DNA from: Desulfocapsa sp.
Lineage (GTDB): Bacteria; Desulfobacterota; Desulfobulbia; Desulfobulbales; Desulfocapsaceae
Assembly: GCA_029934915.1 (NCBI GenBank)
Contig: JAOZLI010000071.1
Span: 4,775 to 10,480 of the forward strand
Direction: 5' to 3'
DNA: 5,706 bases
The position numbers and the translations under genes are program-made. The notes under the pieces were generated by a model. The model ran no database searches. It was not told the DNA's origin and worked only from the letters and a program-made list of their open reading frames with translations. Positions 1 to 5,699 of this stretch are shown here, in pieces; positions within the stretch are counted from its first letter, which is position 1, and each line of letters begins with the position of its first letter.

Positions 1-227
1 TGTGAAATTTTTTCGTGGTTGCGTTTAACCTGGAGACCGCTTTCTCTCAGGCTTTCAAAGAGAACACCAGTTCCCAGAGGATCACGGCGCAGGCTCGAAT
101 AGGCAGGGAGGAAGTCACCGCTTTCAAAACGCAGTGCAAAAAGATAGGCAAAGGCCATCAGGAACAACAGTCCCATGGCAATAAGCCCTCCCCAGCTGAT
201 ATTGTCGCTGACAGCTCTCCTATTCAC
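1..227 (-). CDS. DUF4350-family membrane protein, N-terminal part (cut by window edge)
   Basis: Only the first 75 codons are in the window; the gene runs off the left edge. The frame begins at a GTG (227-225) preceded by GAGG at 238-235 with a 7-nt spacer. The next in-frame ATG is codon 18, inside the membrane helix, so GTG is preferred. The start overlaps the TAG of the upstream DUF4129 gene by 8 nt, which implies coupling. Visible residues show one hydrophobic helix (about 14-32, GLIAMGLLFLMAFAYLFAL), then the segment AYSSLRRDPLGTGVLFESL and a further GLQVKRN. The pattern of tyrosine-serine, 'DPLGT', then a helix ending in G-L-x-V, directly after an N-terminal helix, is typical of DUF4350 proteins, which are usually anchored with most of the chain outside the membrane. 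DUF4350 genes commonly sit between DUF4129 and moxR genes, which fits this position. The biochemical function of the family is not known to me. Family call is fairly secure from motif plus context; the C-terminal part cannot be assessed. Confidence 0.82.
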   Translation of the reverse strand, partial: MNRRAVSDNISWGGLIAMGLLFLMAFAYLFALRFESGDFLPAYSSLRRDPLGTGVLFESLRESGLQVKRNHEKIS

Positions 228-2055
228 AGCAGGACCTCATAAGAACACTGTTCTCCTGGAAACGAGTCATGCCAGCATTACCAGGTTGGTGATTGCCATA
301 CCAACTCCTTTCGAAGAGTTTGATATTCTCTGCAAAGGGTGGCAGCAGTTCTCCCGTAGCATGACTGCTTCTGCCAATTTCCAACAGGTAGTCCCGGTTG
401 GATTTGAAGGGTTTAAGCACTATCAGTCGCTGGCTTTCCAGGAAGGCTAGGGTGGAGAGGTAGAGGGCTCTCAGGGCTAAACGGAATTCTTTTTTCTCCA
501 GCATTTCATTGGCAAGGGTTAACCACTGTTCTTCGGGTAACTGATCGGCGGTGGTGTCCTCGGAGTTGAGATCCGGGATGGTGGTTTGCAGCGGTTCTGC
601 GATAATTTCCATTACGGGTCGTTGTCTGCGAAATGTTTTGAACAGGAAGAGCAGGAGAAGAAGCAGGACGCCTACGAGGAGGAATATCACTAGGGTTTTG
701 GAGATATCTGCAAAATCAAATGATTCGGGATCTTTTCGTTCACGATCTCCGCCAAACAACTTTTCTATCCAGTCAAACATAAATTTGATCTGTTCCGAAA
801 GCCAAAACCGTGCACCTTTACTTATCTGACCAAGCCAGGTTCCAATGTCCGCAAAAAAACGTCCAACGGGAGCGAAAAATCGCCCAAGTATTCCTAAGGA
901 AATATCCGGGGCGATTTCTTGTAGGTGATCTTTAGGGAGTCGCCAGGCAAAGTGTGGCTGCTGCAAAACTTCCTGAATGGCCTGGTCCAATTCTTGTTCC
1001 GTAAGAATAAATGGTGCCTCAGCCCCGGGCTCAGCCATGGCAGGAGGAGATGCTATGATTCCGGCCACAACAAATAACAGGAGTATCACCTTTTTGGCAT
1101 AGGGGCGGAGATCGGCAAGAAGATCGGTACCGCTTTGTAATGATCTGCCATAAAAACAGCGTAGGCTGTATGCCGATTTAAGCAATGGATCAAGCAGGAG
1201 GTAAACGCCAGAGGAAACAGTAACCAGGGTGGTAGTGTTGGCGATCCAGAAATAGCCGCTACGCAGCATAACGGTTTCGATTCCAAACAAGGTGTTGAGC
1301 AGGTAAGGAACTGCCATAAGGAGCAGGAGGATATTGGCTGCAACGATTAGCCCTAAGGGGCAGGCAGGCCATATTCCAAAAATAATGATGAGTATTCCAA
1401 TGAAAAACCAGGGAATATCACCTAGAGTTTCAAGGTTTAGTCCTAAGGCACCACTGAAGTGGCTAAGAAGTGCGGCCAGGCCGAAGCTTAAGAAAAGAAC
1501 CTGAAACAGACACCAGGGGCTGAGGATCCAGATCAATACATAGTTCTGCCACTTCTCTTTTTTGGCAAGTTCCAGGCTGCTCTTTTGAAGTTCTCTTCCC
1601 TTGAGTTGTGCTCCCATGACCGTATGGTTCTGGAAATAGGCATTTACCCAGGGAAAGGGAAGCATCATAAGAGGGAAACAGAGCAGGAATAAAAAGATTC
1701 CCCACGGTTGCGTGGCCATTTGACGGCAGCAAATTCTAAGGAATTCAGAAAAGCTGACAGATTGCTGCTCGATACCCTGTCGAACAGCATAGAGTCTCTG
1801 GCCATATATGGCCTGCCAGCCTTTCATCCAGCAAAAAAGGATAGCCAGAACAAAAGATGTCCATACCGCGTGATTTGCGGCAAAGGCAGAATGACTCATA
1901 TCGTTCCAGAAGAACAGGAGTGCAGTAATAAAGGGCAGGGTGCCAAGATAGTAGGGGAACAATGCTCCTGCTCCGGCCTCTCTTACCAGTGTCAGTGCCT
2001 CGTCCATGAGAACGAAGTGAGAAACGCTGAAAAGCTCATCTGGTTGTTTGTTCAT
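220..2055 (-). CDS. Polytopic membrane protein with C-terminal DUF4129 domain (611 aa)
   Basis: The protein reads as two modules. Residues 1-320 are a polytopic membrane module with hydrophobic segments near 36-51, 62-79, 116-138, 172-196, 213-230, 232-257 and 268-291, closing with DPLLKSAYSLRCFYGRSL and DLLADLRPYAKK. Residues 321-341 look like a secretory signal peptide (two lysines, hydrophobic core, then PPAMA followed by EPGAE). Residues 342-450 are probably outside the membrane and include a PHFAWRLP stretch. A strong helix follows (453-473) with FRRQRP on its cytoplasmic side. Residues 510-605 match DUF4129: FRLALRALYLSTLAFLE, then a lysine-rich strand, SNRDYLLEI, and FERSWYGNH. DUF4129 also occurs at the C terminus of TgpA-type transglutaminase-like proteins, but no transglutaminase core is visible here. 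The ATG lies 20 nt inside the preceding B-box gene; upstream there is only a weak GGGGCGAT, so translation probably depends on coupling. The domain call is confident, the role unknown. Confidence 0.88.
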   Translation of the reverse strand: MNKQPDELFSVSHFVLMDEALTLVREAGAGALFPYYLGTLPFITALLFFWNDMSHSAFAANHAVWTSFVLAILFCWMKGWQAIYGQRLYAVRQGIEQQSVSFSEFLRICCRQMATQPWGIFLFLLCFPLMMLPFPWVNAYFQNHTVMGAQLKGRELQKSSLELAKKEKWQNYVLIWILSPWCLFQVLFLSFGLAALLSHFSGALGLNLETLGDIPWFFIGILIIIFGIWPACPLGLIVAANILLLLMAVPYLLNTLFGIETVMLRSGYFWIANTTTLVTVSSGVYLLLDPLLKSAYSLRCFYGRSLQSGTDLLADLRPYAKKVILLLFVVAGIIASPPAMAEPGAEAPFILTEQELDQAIQEVLQQPHFAWRLPKDHLQEIAPDISLGILGRFFAPVGRFFADIGTWLGQISKGARFWLSEQIKFMFDWIEKLFGGDRERKDPESFDFADISKTLVIFLLVGVLLLLLLFLFKTFRRQRPVMEIIAEPLQTTIPDLNSEDTTADQLPEEQWLTLANEMLEKKEFRLALRALYLSTLAFLESQRLIVLKPFKSNRDYLLEIGRSSHATGELLPPFAENIKLFERSWYGNHQPGNAGMTRFQENSVLMRSCCE

Positions 2056-2368
2056 GCCAGATCGCCCCGTCGTGGATGGTGGAGGGAATAGTGAGCAGGC
2101 CGGTGGCTAATAAATAGAAGGCCAGCCATGCTGCAAGGAGTCCAAGACCAATGCGTAGAGGCGGCAGACTCATATGCAGGATACCAGGCTTTTGTTTCTC
2201 TTTTGAAACGCTCATCTCCAGGAGACAATCAGCGCAGAGCAGGCGTCCATTATGATCGTTGACACATTCACGGCAGAAAAAACGGGCGCAATCAGGACAA
2301 CGAGCCACTGATTCCCGGTTGGCATGGTTAAAGCAACGTTTTGTGGATAGATCAGGCTGCTTATGCAT
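2036..2368 (-). CDS. B-box zinc-finger protein with one membrane helix (110 aa)
   Basis: Residues 12-48 form a complete bacterial B-box-like zinc module: C12-x2-H15-x8-C24-x2-C27-x4-C32-x2-C35-x9-C45-x2-C48, with H39 as a further possible ligand. A linker of about 20 residues, rich in lysine, leads to one hydrophobic helix (about 70-94), and a short polar tail follows. By the positive-inside rule the finger should be cytoplasmic and the tail outside. The start ATG overlaps the stop of the preceding gene by 8 nt (ATGCATAA) and has an AGAGGA at 2384-2379, slightly far away (10 nt). Such fingers bind structural zinc and usually mediate protein contacts; no catalytic residues are visible. Rhomboid and related bacterial membrane proteins sometimes carry the same finger at the N terminus, but no rhomboid domain is present. 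The position directly before the DUF4129 gene suggests a small accessory subunit; this is inference. Confidence 0.85.
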   Translation of the reverse strand: MHKQPDLSTKRCFNHANRESVARCPDCARFFCRECVNDHNGRLLCADCLLEMSVSKEKQKPGILHMSLPPLRIGLGLLAAWLAFYLLATGLLTIPSTIHDGAIWHEQTTR

Positions 2369-3386
2369 CTGAATTTTTTCCTCTGGCTTTCATACTTAAG
2401 CCAATTCCGATAGTGCCGAGCAGGCCATAGCAAATGATTTTTGCTGTCAGCAGTATTCGCAAATAAGGAGATTCTGCAGGGTTCACCCGGGCCATCATCC
2501 GCCACATCTCATATTCGTTGGAGAATATTTGCTCAACATCCTCAGCATTCACTATGATCTCGATTAACAATCCAAAATTGAGGATAAGAAAGGTAATCAC
2601 ACAGGCAAAGGTGATCCATGTAATCCACACCAAAGCGCCTCGAATTCGGCTTATGGATTGCCGGTAGAGAGCCATTGTAATCAGAATAAGGCCTGCCGCG
2701 AATAGAAGTGTTTCCAGGCTGGAAAAAGCTCTTCCCTTTTCTTGAAAAGCTAGAATATTTGTCCCGGCTTGGGCCAGAAAGATGCTAAAAGCCAGGATAT
2801 GAGCCAGATTGTTAAAGGGTGGTGTTTTGCTACTCTTGTGCGGAATGACTGCTGGCGTGGCACTGTCCGTAGTCGCATGTTTGGCCAGATCCCTTAAGAC
2901 ATTGCGGTGCCTGTTGTCAAACTGTCCCTGTTCTTTTTCTATGAGGGGGATAATTTCTTTGTTAAATTTTTTGGCAGTACGAAGCCTGACGTACGGGAGC
3001 CTGGTAGTCTGAACTGCGGTCTGGATCTGGGCGATACAGGTGGGCCCCTTGAACCAGTGAACTGCCATAATGAGGAGAAAAAGAAGAGCCATTGGTAGAT
3101 GAAACAGGAATGCAAAATCACGAAACAGAGCAGCCATGCTAAGAAAAAAGAGGGTGGGAACCAGAAGCCCGATGAGCCAGTTGCGCCGCCTGTTATCTTC
3201 GCAGAACAGCAAGGCCTGGATGTCTCGGAAATAGAATCTCCCGTAGGACTCTCTCCATCTGTCGGCCCAGCCACTGCTTTTAAGGAGAAGAAGATGGTCA
3301 TCGGCTAGCCATAGGCTGGCTTCACCGCCTAAGAAACCACGGCGTTTGCTTCCCTTTAGATATCGGTAATCGTGTTTTGTTTTCAT
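2361..3386 (-). CDS. Six-helix membrane protein with soluble N-terminal 'RFYFRDIQAL' module (341 aa)
   Basis: Residues 1-66 are soluble and strand-rich: SLWLADDHLLLLKS, then RESYGRFYFRDIQALLF. The alternation of short strands around a conserved Arg-Phe-Tyr-x-Arg-Asp-Ile core resembles the membrane-proximal beta module of bacterial PH-like proteins. I also recall the 'RFYxRDIQA' core from uncharacterised proteins in DUF4129 gene clusters; both points are from memory and need a profile search. Hydrophobic segments follow near 69-87, 92-112, 192-210, 221-241, 250-279 and 308-332. Between helices 2 and 3 lies a charged stretch (about 113-190), probably cytoplasmic, with many Lys/Arg and Gln. No zinc-binding cysteine clusters are present, in contrast to its neighbours. 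The ATG is 1 nt after the TGA of the preceding gene with no clear Shine-Dalgarno sequence, so translational coupling is likely. Real coding is supported by length, operon fit and domain pattern; the function is unknown. Confidence 0.83.
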   Translation of the reverse strand: MKTKHDYRYLKGSKRRGFLGGEASLWLADDHLLLLKSSGWADRWRESYGRFYFRDIQALLFCEDNRRRNWLIGLLVPTLFFLSMAALFRDFAFLFHLPMALLFLLIMAVHWFKGPTCIAQIQTAVQTTRLPYVRLRTAKKFNKEIIPLIEKEQGQFDNRHRNVLRDLAKHATTDSATPAVIPHKSSKTPPFNNLAHILAFSIFLAQAGTNILAFQEKGRAFSSLETLLFAAGLILITMALYRQSISRIRGALVWITWITFACVITFLILNFGLLIEIIVNAEDVEQIFSNEYEMWRMMARVNPAESPYLRILLTAKIICYGLLGTIGIGLSMKARGKNSDA

Positions 3387-3387
3387 C

Positions 3388-3981
3388 TCACATGGTGATC
3401 AGGTAATAAGCAAAGAATCCGCCACTGGCCAATTGGCCAAGAGCCAGCAATGAGGCGAGCCAGAATCGCCAGCGACCTATGGGGACAATGGAAACCGGTC
3501 GTGTGTAATATTTTATGCTGTAGTAAAAAGCCAGTGGAGCCCCAAGGATAGCCAGTGGGGGAAAGAGAATTAGTGGCCAGAAGGCCCAGGCCAGAGCTAC
3601 CATGTCGTAACGCATGGCTCCCTTATTCTTAGTGGTTATTGCCTGCTTATCTTTGCCACTGCTGAGGCAGGCAGCACAAATATGCTGATCTGCAAGTTCC
3701 AGATCACAGAGAGCACAAAGAAAACGTCCGCAATAAGCACACGGTACCACGGCCTGTTTGCCAGGGTGATAATAACAGCTTGCCTGATCCTCGGCACAGG
3801 TTTGTTCTGGCTGCGGCTTTTCAGTGACTGCAGCCAGAGCAGGAAAGACCGTAATATGTAAAGAAGATGAACAATGTGAACAGGAGGATTGGCCGCCGTA
3901 CTGTTCCAGGCTGAGTGCATCCCCGCAGGCGGGACAGTTGAGCTTCGTCATCTCCTCTTGATTCATCGGGTTATTTTTCAT
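3388..3981 (-). CDS. Zinc ribbon plus B-box membrane protein (197 aa)
   Basis: Two zinc modules precede a membrane part. The first is a ribbon, C16-x2-C19-x14-C34-x2-C37. The second, C69-x2-H72-x8-C81-x2-C84-x4-C89-x2-C92-x9-C102-x2-C105, has exactly the same ligand spacing as the finger in the 110-residue protein two genes downstream. An isolated C62 lies between them. Hydrophobic segments lie at about 127-156 (interrupted by FPPLAILGAP, possibly a hairpin) and 171-195, with the chain ending right after the last helix. The chosen ATG overlaps the preceding stop by 11 nt and has a GGGG a few bases upstream. In-frame ATGs at codons 6 and 11 are alternatives; an AAGAGGAG abuts codon 11 but leaves too little spacing. 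All starts keep both zinc modules. I do not recognise a named family beyond the zinc folds. Likely role: cytoplasmic zinc-finger docking or assembly subunit of the membrane complex encoded by the operon (inference). Confidence 0.85.
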   Translation of the reverse strand: MKNNPMNQEEMTKLNCPACGDALSLEQYGGQSSCSHCSSSLHITVFPALAAVTEKPQPEQTCAEDQASCYYHPGKQAVVPCAYCGRFLCALCDLELADQHICAACLSSGKDKQAITTKNKGAMRYDMVALAWAFWPLILFPPLAILGAPLAFYYSIKYYTRPVSIVPIGRWRFWLASLLALGQLASGGFFAYYLITM

Positions 3982-4969
3982 CTACCCCGAAGATAATACG
4001 GTAGACAACACCAATCATAATAAGTGCCATGGGTGCAGTCCAGATCATGCCGATACCAAGAGGAATACAAGAGATCATGAAGATGAGTGTCATTAGGAGG
4101 TAGAGGCCAAAGATCTGGAACCAGCAGTGATGGATGGCCTTCCGTGAAGCCTCAAGAGCTTCCCAGGGGCCAAGTCCTTTTTCCATGATAAGCGGCAGGG
4201 TCAAGCCATAGCCAACGGCAAGGTAGATGCCGGGTATGATGAGGAGAATAAATCCCAGGCTGATAAGGGCGGTTTGGAGGAGCATGGCCGTTACGATTTT
4301 TCCAGTTTTAGAGAATCCGTCAAAAAGCATGGAGAAGCTGAACGGCTGATCGGCAGCACGTCGTACTCCGATCATCACCACCCCGGCACTGAAGACCCAG
4401 ATAACTACCATATAGATGAGCTGGATGAGGAGTTGAGTCCCGATTAACAGGCCAATATTATTTTCGTCTATCCCCATCATTCCTGTGAGTACACCACCAG
4501 CGCCCATCAGGAGAAAGGCGGTGATATACATGAGAATTATGGCTCCAAGGGCCGAGCCTTTTGTACCCTTGACCTTTTGCCATGATTCTGAAACCACTTC
4601 GCCAATCTGCAAGCTAAAGTGGCCGGCTATGCCAGCTTCTACGCCACTGGACTCTCTTGTCGTGGCTCCTTCCTTCAGCTTTTGCAGGAAGGCAGGTTTA
4701 CATGCTGCACAGATTAATTGCCCCTCAAAGTCAATCAGTTCGTCCTGTTGAAATTCTTTGCTGCACCCTGAACATGTGGAGGTTTTCACTGCCGGTGAAG
4801 GCAGGCTCTCGGCCATCTCCATGGCAGGGATACCAGGTGGTTCAGTGTTTTCCTCTACTTTTTCCTGAACTGGAATAGACTTACGACACTTGGGGCATTT
4901 TAATGATTTGCCAATGTTCTCTTCTTTTACATTACCGCTCAGTCCGCAGTGGGGACAGGTCATTTCCAT
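3971..4969 (-). CDS. MJ0042-type zinc-ribbon membrane protein, DUF975/YciC-like membrane domain (332 aa)
   Basis: First gene of the minus-strand operon. Residues 1-30 are an MJ0042-type zinc ribbon (C5-x2-C8-x16-C25-x2-C28, with GKSLKCPKC). A proline- and glutamate-rich linker follows, then a second four-cysteine finger, C66-x2-C69-x17-C87-x2-C90. Residues from about 120 form a membrane domain with hydrophobic segments near 138-164, 172-202, 224-246, 245-262, 284-302 and 306-326. The segment LLIIPGIYLAVGYGLTLPLI followed by GPWEALEASRKAI matches the pattern of DUF975/YciC-like integral membrane proteins, in which a proline-rich helix is followed by a short amphipathic 'eAl..S' helix. The ATG at 4969 has GGAG at 4980-4977 with a 7-nt spacer; a second ATG two codons later would barely change the protein. 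MJ0042 ribbons are frequent at N termini of predicted membrane or secreted proteins in deltaproteobacteria and planctomycetes. The function is unknown; no enzyme motif is visible. Confidence 0.87.
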   Translation of the reverse strand: MEMTCPHCGLSGNVKEENIGKSLKCPKCRKSIPVQEKVEENTEPPGIPAMEMAESLPSPAVKTSTCSGCSKEFQQDELIDFEGQLICAACKPAFLQKLKEGATTRESSGVEAGIAGHFSLQIGEVVSESWQKVKGTKGSALGAIILMYITAFLLMGAGGVLTGMMGIDENNIGLLIGTQLLIQLIYMVVIWVFSAGVVMIGVRRAADQPFSFSMLFDGFSKTGKIVTAMLLQTALISLGFILLIIPGIYLAVGYGLTLPLIMEKGLGPWEALEASRKAIHHCWFQIFGLYLLMTLIFMISCIPLGIGMIWTAPMALIMIGVVYRIIFGVDEK

Positions 4970-5091
4970 AAAACATCTCCCAGTGTTTTGTTCTTTTTTA
5001 GTTCGATAAATCAGACCCTTAGCATTTCTTGGGCAGGATGTTTATTCAGAAATAAGCAATGCTATGTACAATCAAGAAAAAGTATGTCCTC

Positions 5092-5121
5092 TTGGCAGCA
5101 CTTGTTTTTGTTGTGTAGGAT
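5092..5121 (+). promoter_or_regulatory. Candidate plus-strand promoter upstream of the short ORF
   Basis: TTGGCA (5092-5097, 5 of 6) and TAGGAT (5116-5121, 4 of 6) are 18 nt apart. Transcription from here would start near 5128 and include the 15-codon ORF and the gene at 5304. The -10 element is imperfect, so confidence is low. Confidence 0.25.
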
Positions 5122-5181
5122 CCTGTGAAGGGCAATATCTGGAACAGATTCTAAAAACAGTATTTCATAGGAGAAGGTGAT

Positions 5182-5229
5182 ATGCAAGGAATTACAGTGT
5201 ACATATTCGCTATTTTTACGTATTATTGA
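5182..5229 (+). CDS. Possible 15-residue hydrophobic peptide with a strong ribosome binding site
   Basis: An ATG at 5182 opens a 15-codon frame (MQGITVYIFAIFTYY) ending in TGA. Directly before it, 5169-5181 reads AGGAGAAGGTGAT: AGGAG with an 8-nt spacer, and a GGTGAT that extends complementarity to the 3' end of 16S rRNA. The site is better than that of most annotated genes in this window. The product would be hydrophobic and aromatic, and could be a leader peptide or a tiny membrane peptide. It lies 74 nt before the gene at 5304 on the same strand. No codon-usage test is meaningful at this length and a chance ORF is quite possible. Confidence 0.28.
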   Translation: MQGITVYIFAIFTYY

Positions 5230-5235
5230 GATAAT
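5198..5235 (+). promoter_or_regulatory. Candidate plus-strand promoter for the gene at 5304
   Basis: TGTACA (5198-5203, 4 of 6) is followed after 17 nt by TATTAT (5221-5226, 5 of 6). An alternative is the extended -10 TGA-GATAAT at 5227-5235. Either would start RNA about 60-70 nt before the GTG at 5304. The site lies just left of the candidate minus-strand promoter and faces it, so the two could compete for polymerase. Evidence is consensus likeness only. Confidence 0.33.
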
Positions 5236-5240
5236 GTTTC

Positions 5241-5269
5241 ATTCTAAACAGGCAGCATCAAGCTGTCAG
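5241..5269 (-). promoter_or_regulatory. Candidate sigma70-type promoter for the minus-strand operon
   Basis: On the minus strand CTGACA (5269-5264, 5 of 6 to TTGACA) is followed after exactly 17 nt by TAGAAT (5246-5241, 5 of 6 to TATAAT). This is the best promoter-like match in the intergenic region. Transcription would begin near 5234 and leave a leader of about 265 nt before the first gene of the operon. This is pattern matching by eye in AT-rich DNA, so a chance match is possible. Confidence 0.42.
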
Positions 5270-5293
5270 GAGCTACTCCCTTATTGTTTATTT

Positions 5294-5297
5294 GAGG
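5294..5297 (+). promoter_or_regulatory. Ribosome binding site that fixes the GTG start at 5304
   Basis: GAGG at 5294-5297 lies 6 nt before the GTG at 5304. It overlaps the TTG at 5292 that would give a protein four residues longer, so the TTG cannot use this site and GTG is the better start. Confidence 0.7.
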
Positions 5298-5303
5298 ATT
5301 GAT

Positions 5304-5699
5304 GTGAAAAAAAATCTTGATACAAAAATTGGATGTTTTTTAACCGCTATGCTTTTTGTTCTGATTGCGGTGTTATACACTCGGTTTCCTTTTATCGGCA
5401 GCAATGAATCCATTGATACCGGTGAAATTTCCTGGGCAGATGCCGCGGAAAAATGCAAGGCACGATACAAGACAATAAGTTCTTCATGGAAGATTAAGGT
5501 TCCCAATTGTCGTAAACGTACTGAAGATGAGGACTACTTTTATTTTTACTGGAGGAGACCGGTTTCTATTTTTGTGGAGCAGTCGGATGGGAAAAAGAGC
5601 AGCAACAAAGGAACCTGTCAAGTTGCCAAAAAAAGTGGGGAAATTGTTTATATGACCTTTAATAAAAGTGTTGTCGTGGGTAGTGCCGATAAGAAGTAG
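5304..5699 (+). CDS. Small membrane-anchored protein of unknown function (131 aa)
   Basis: The start is GTG, set by GAGG six bases upstream. A short lysine-rich N terminus (MKKNLDTK) precedes one hydrophobic helix (about 9-30), which is an uncleaved anchor or signal peptide; no clear AxA cleavage site is seen. The remaining 100 residues are hydrophilic, basic and probably periplasmic. They contain three cysteines (C51, C69, C105), an aromatic acidic-basic stretch DEDYFYFYWRRP (about 75-86), and a C-terminal TCQVAKKSGEIVYMTFN segment. The last resembles the beta-hairpin 'C-x-(6-7)-G-x-I' ending seen in small secreted proteins of gammaproteobacteria and deltaproteobacteria; that is a loose likeness, not a family assignment. 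I do not recognise the family. It is divergently oriented to the operon and need not be functionally linked. Eight consecutive A (5307-5314) directly after the start codon are a possible slippage site. Confidence 0.72.
   Translation: MKKNLDTKIGCFLTAMLFVLIAVLYTRFPFIGSNESIDTGEISWADAAEKCKARYKTISSSWKIKVPNCRKRTEDEDYFYFYWRRPVSIFVEQSDGKKSSNKGTCQVAKKSGEIVYMTFNKSVVVGSADKK

Larger units (their letters stand above)
4970..5303. other. Divergent intergenic region
   Basis: This 334-bp, AT-rich stretch separates the minus-strand operon from the plus-strand gene at 5304. It contains candidate promoters in both directions, a 15-codon ORF with a strong ribosome binding site, and a few short palindromes (AGGATCCT at 5117-5124 and two TGTACA sites near 5066 and 5198). 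I see no GC-rich hairpin with a U tract, no riboswitch-like architecture that I can recognise, and no tRNA or repeat. The proximal 90 bp before the operon start have no convincing promoter, so the operon leader is probably long. Confidence 0.7.

Noticed and set aside
1708..2091. 127-codon open frame on the plus strand
   Set aside because: It lies opposite the N-terminal membrane module of the DUF4129 gene, which has recognisable architecture; the plus-strand product is low-complexity and has no domain-like pattern.
2939..3301. 120-codon minus-strand frame within the 341-aa gene
   Set aside because: It is an out-of-frame shadow with a serine- and proline-rich product; the in-frame gene has regular helices and fits the operon.
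3636..3920. 94-codon minus-strand frame within the 197-aa gene
   Set aside because: The overlapping true frame carries two complete zinc modules; this one has none and no ribosome site.
3941..3951. Internal ATG (codon 11) as start of the 197-aa protein
   Set aside because: The AAGAGGAG abuts the ATG, so the spacing is too short; the first ATG fits the overlapping-stop pattern of the operon. Left as an alternative only.
5090..5110. Sigma54-like TTGGCAGCACTTG on the plus strand
   Set aside because: The GG and GC elements are not at the required 10-nt separation; the match is only partial.
5117..5124. AGGATCCT palindrome as an operator
   Set aside because: An 8-bp palindrome is expected by chance and no second copy is seen.
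5062..5203. Two TGTACA palindromes as paired operator sites
   Set aside because: The six-base core recurs but flanks differ and the spacing is over 130 nt; probably chance.
5264..5284. GGAG-CTA-CTCC hairpin as terminator
   Set aside because: The stem is only 4 bp and has no following U tract.
5292..5303. TTG start giving a 135-residue version of the small protein
   Set aside because: The TTG overlaps the GAGG that is perfectly spaced for the GTG at 5304.
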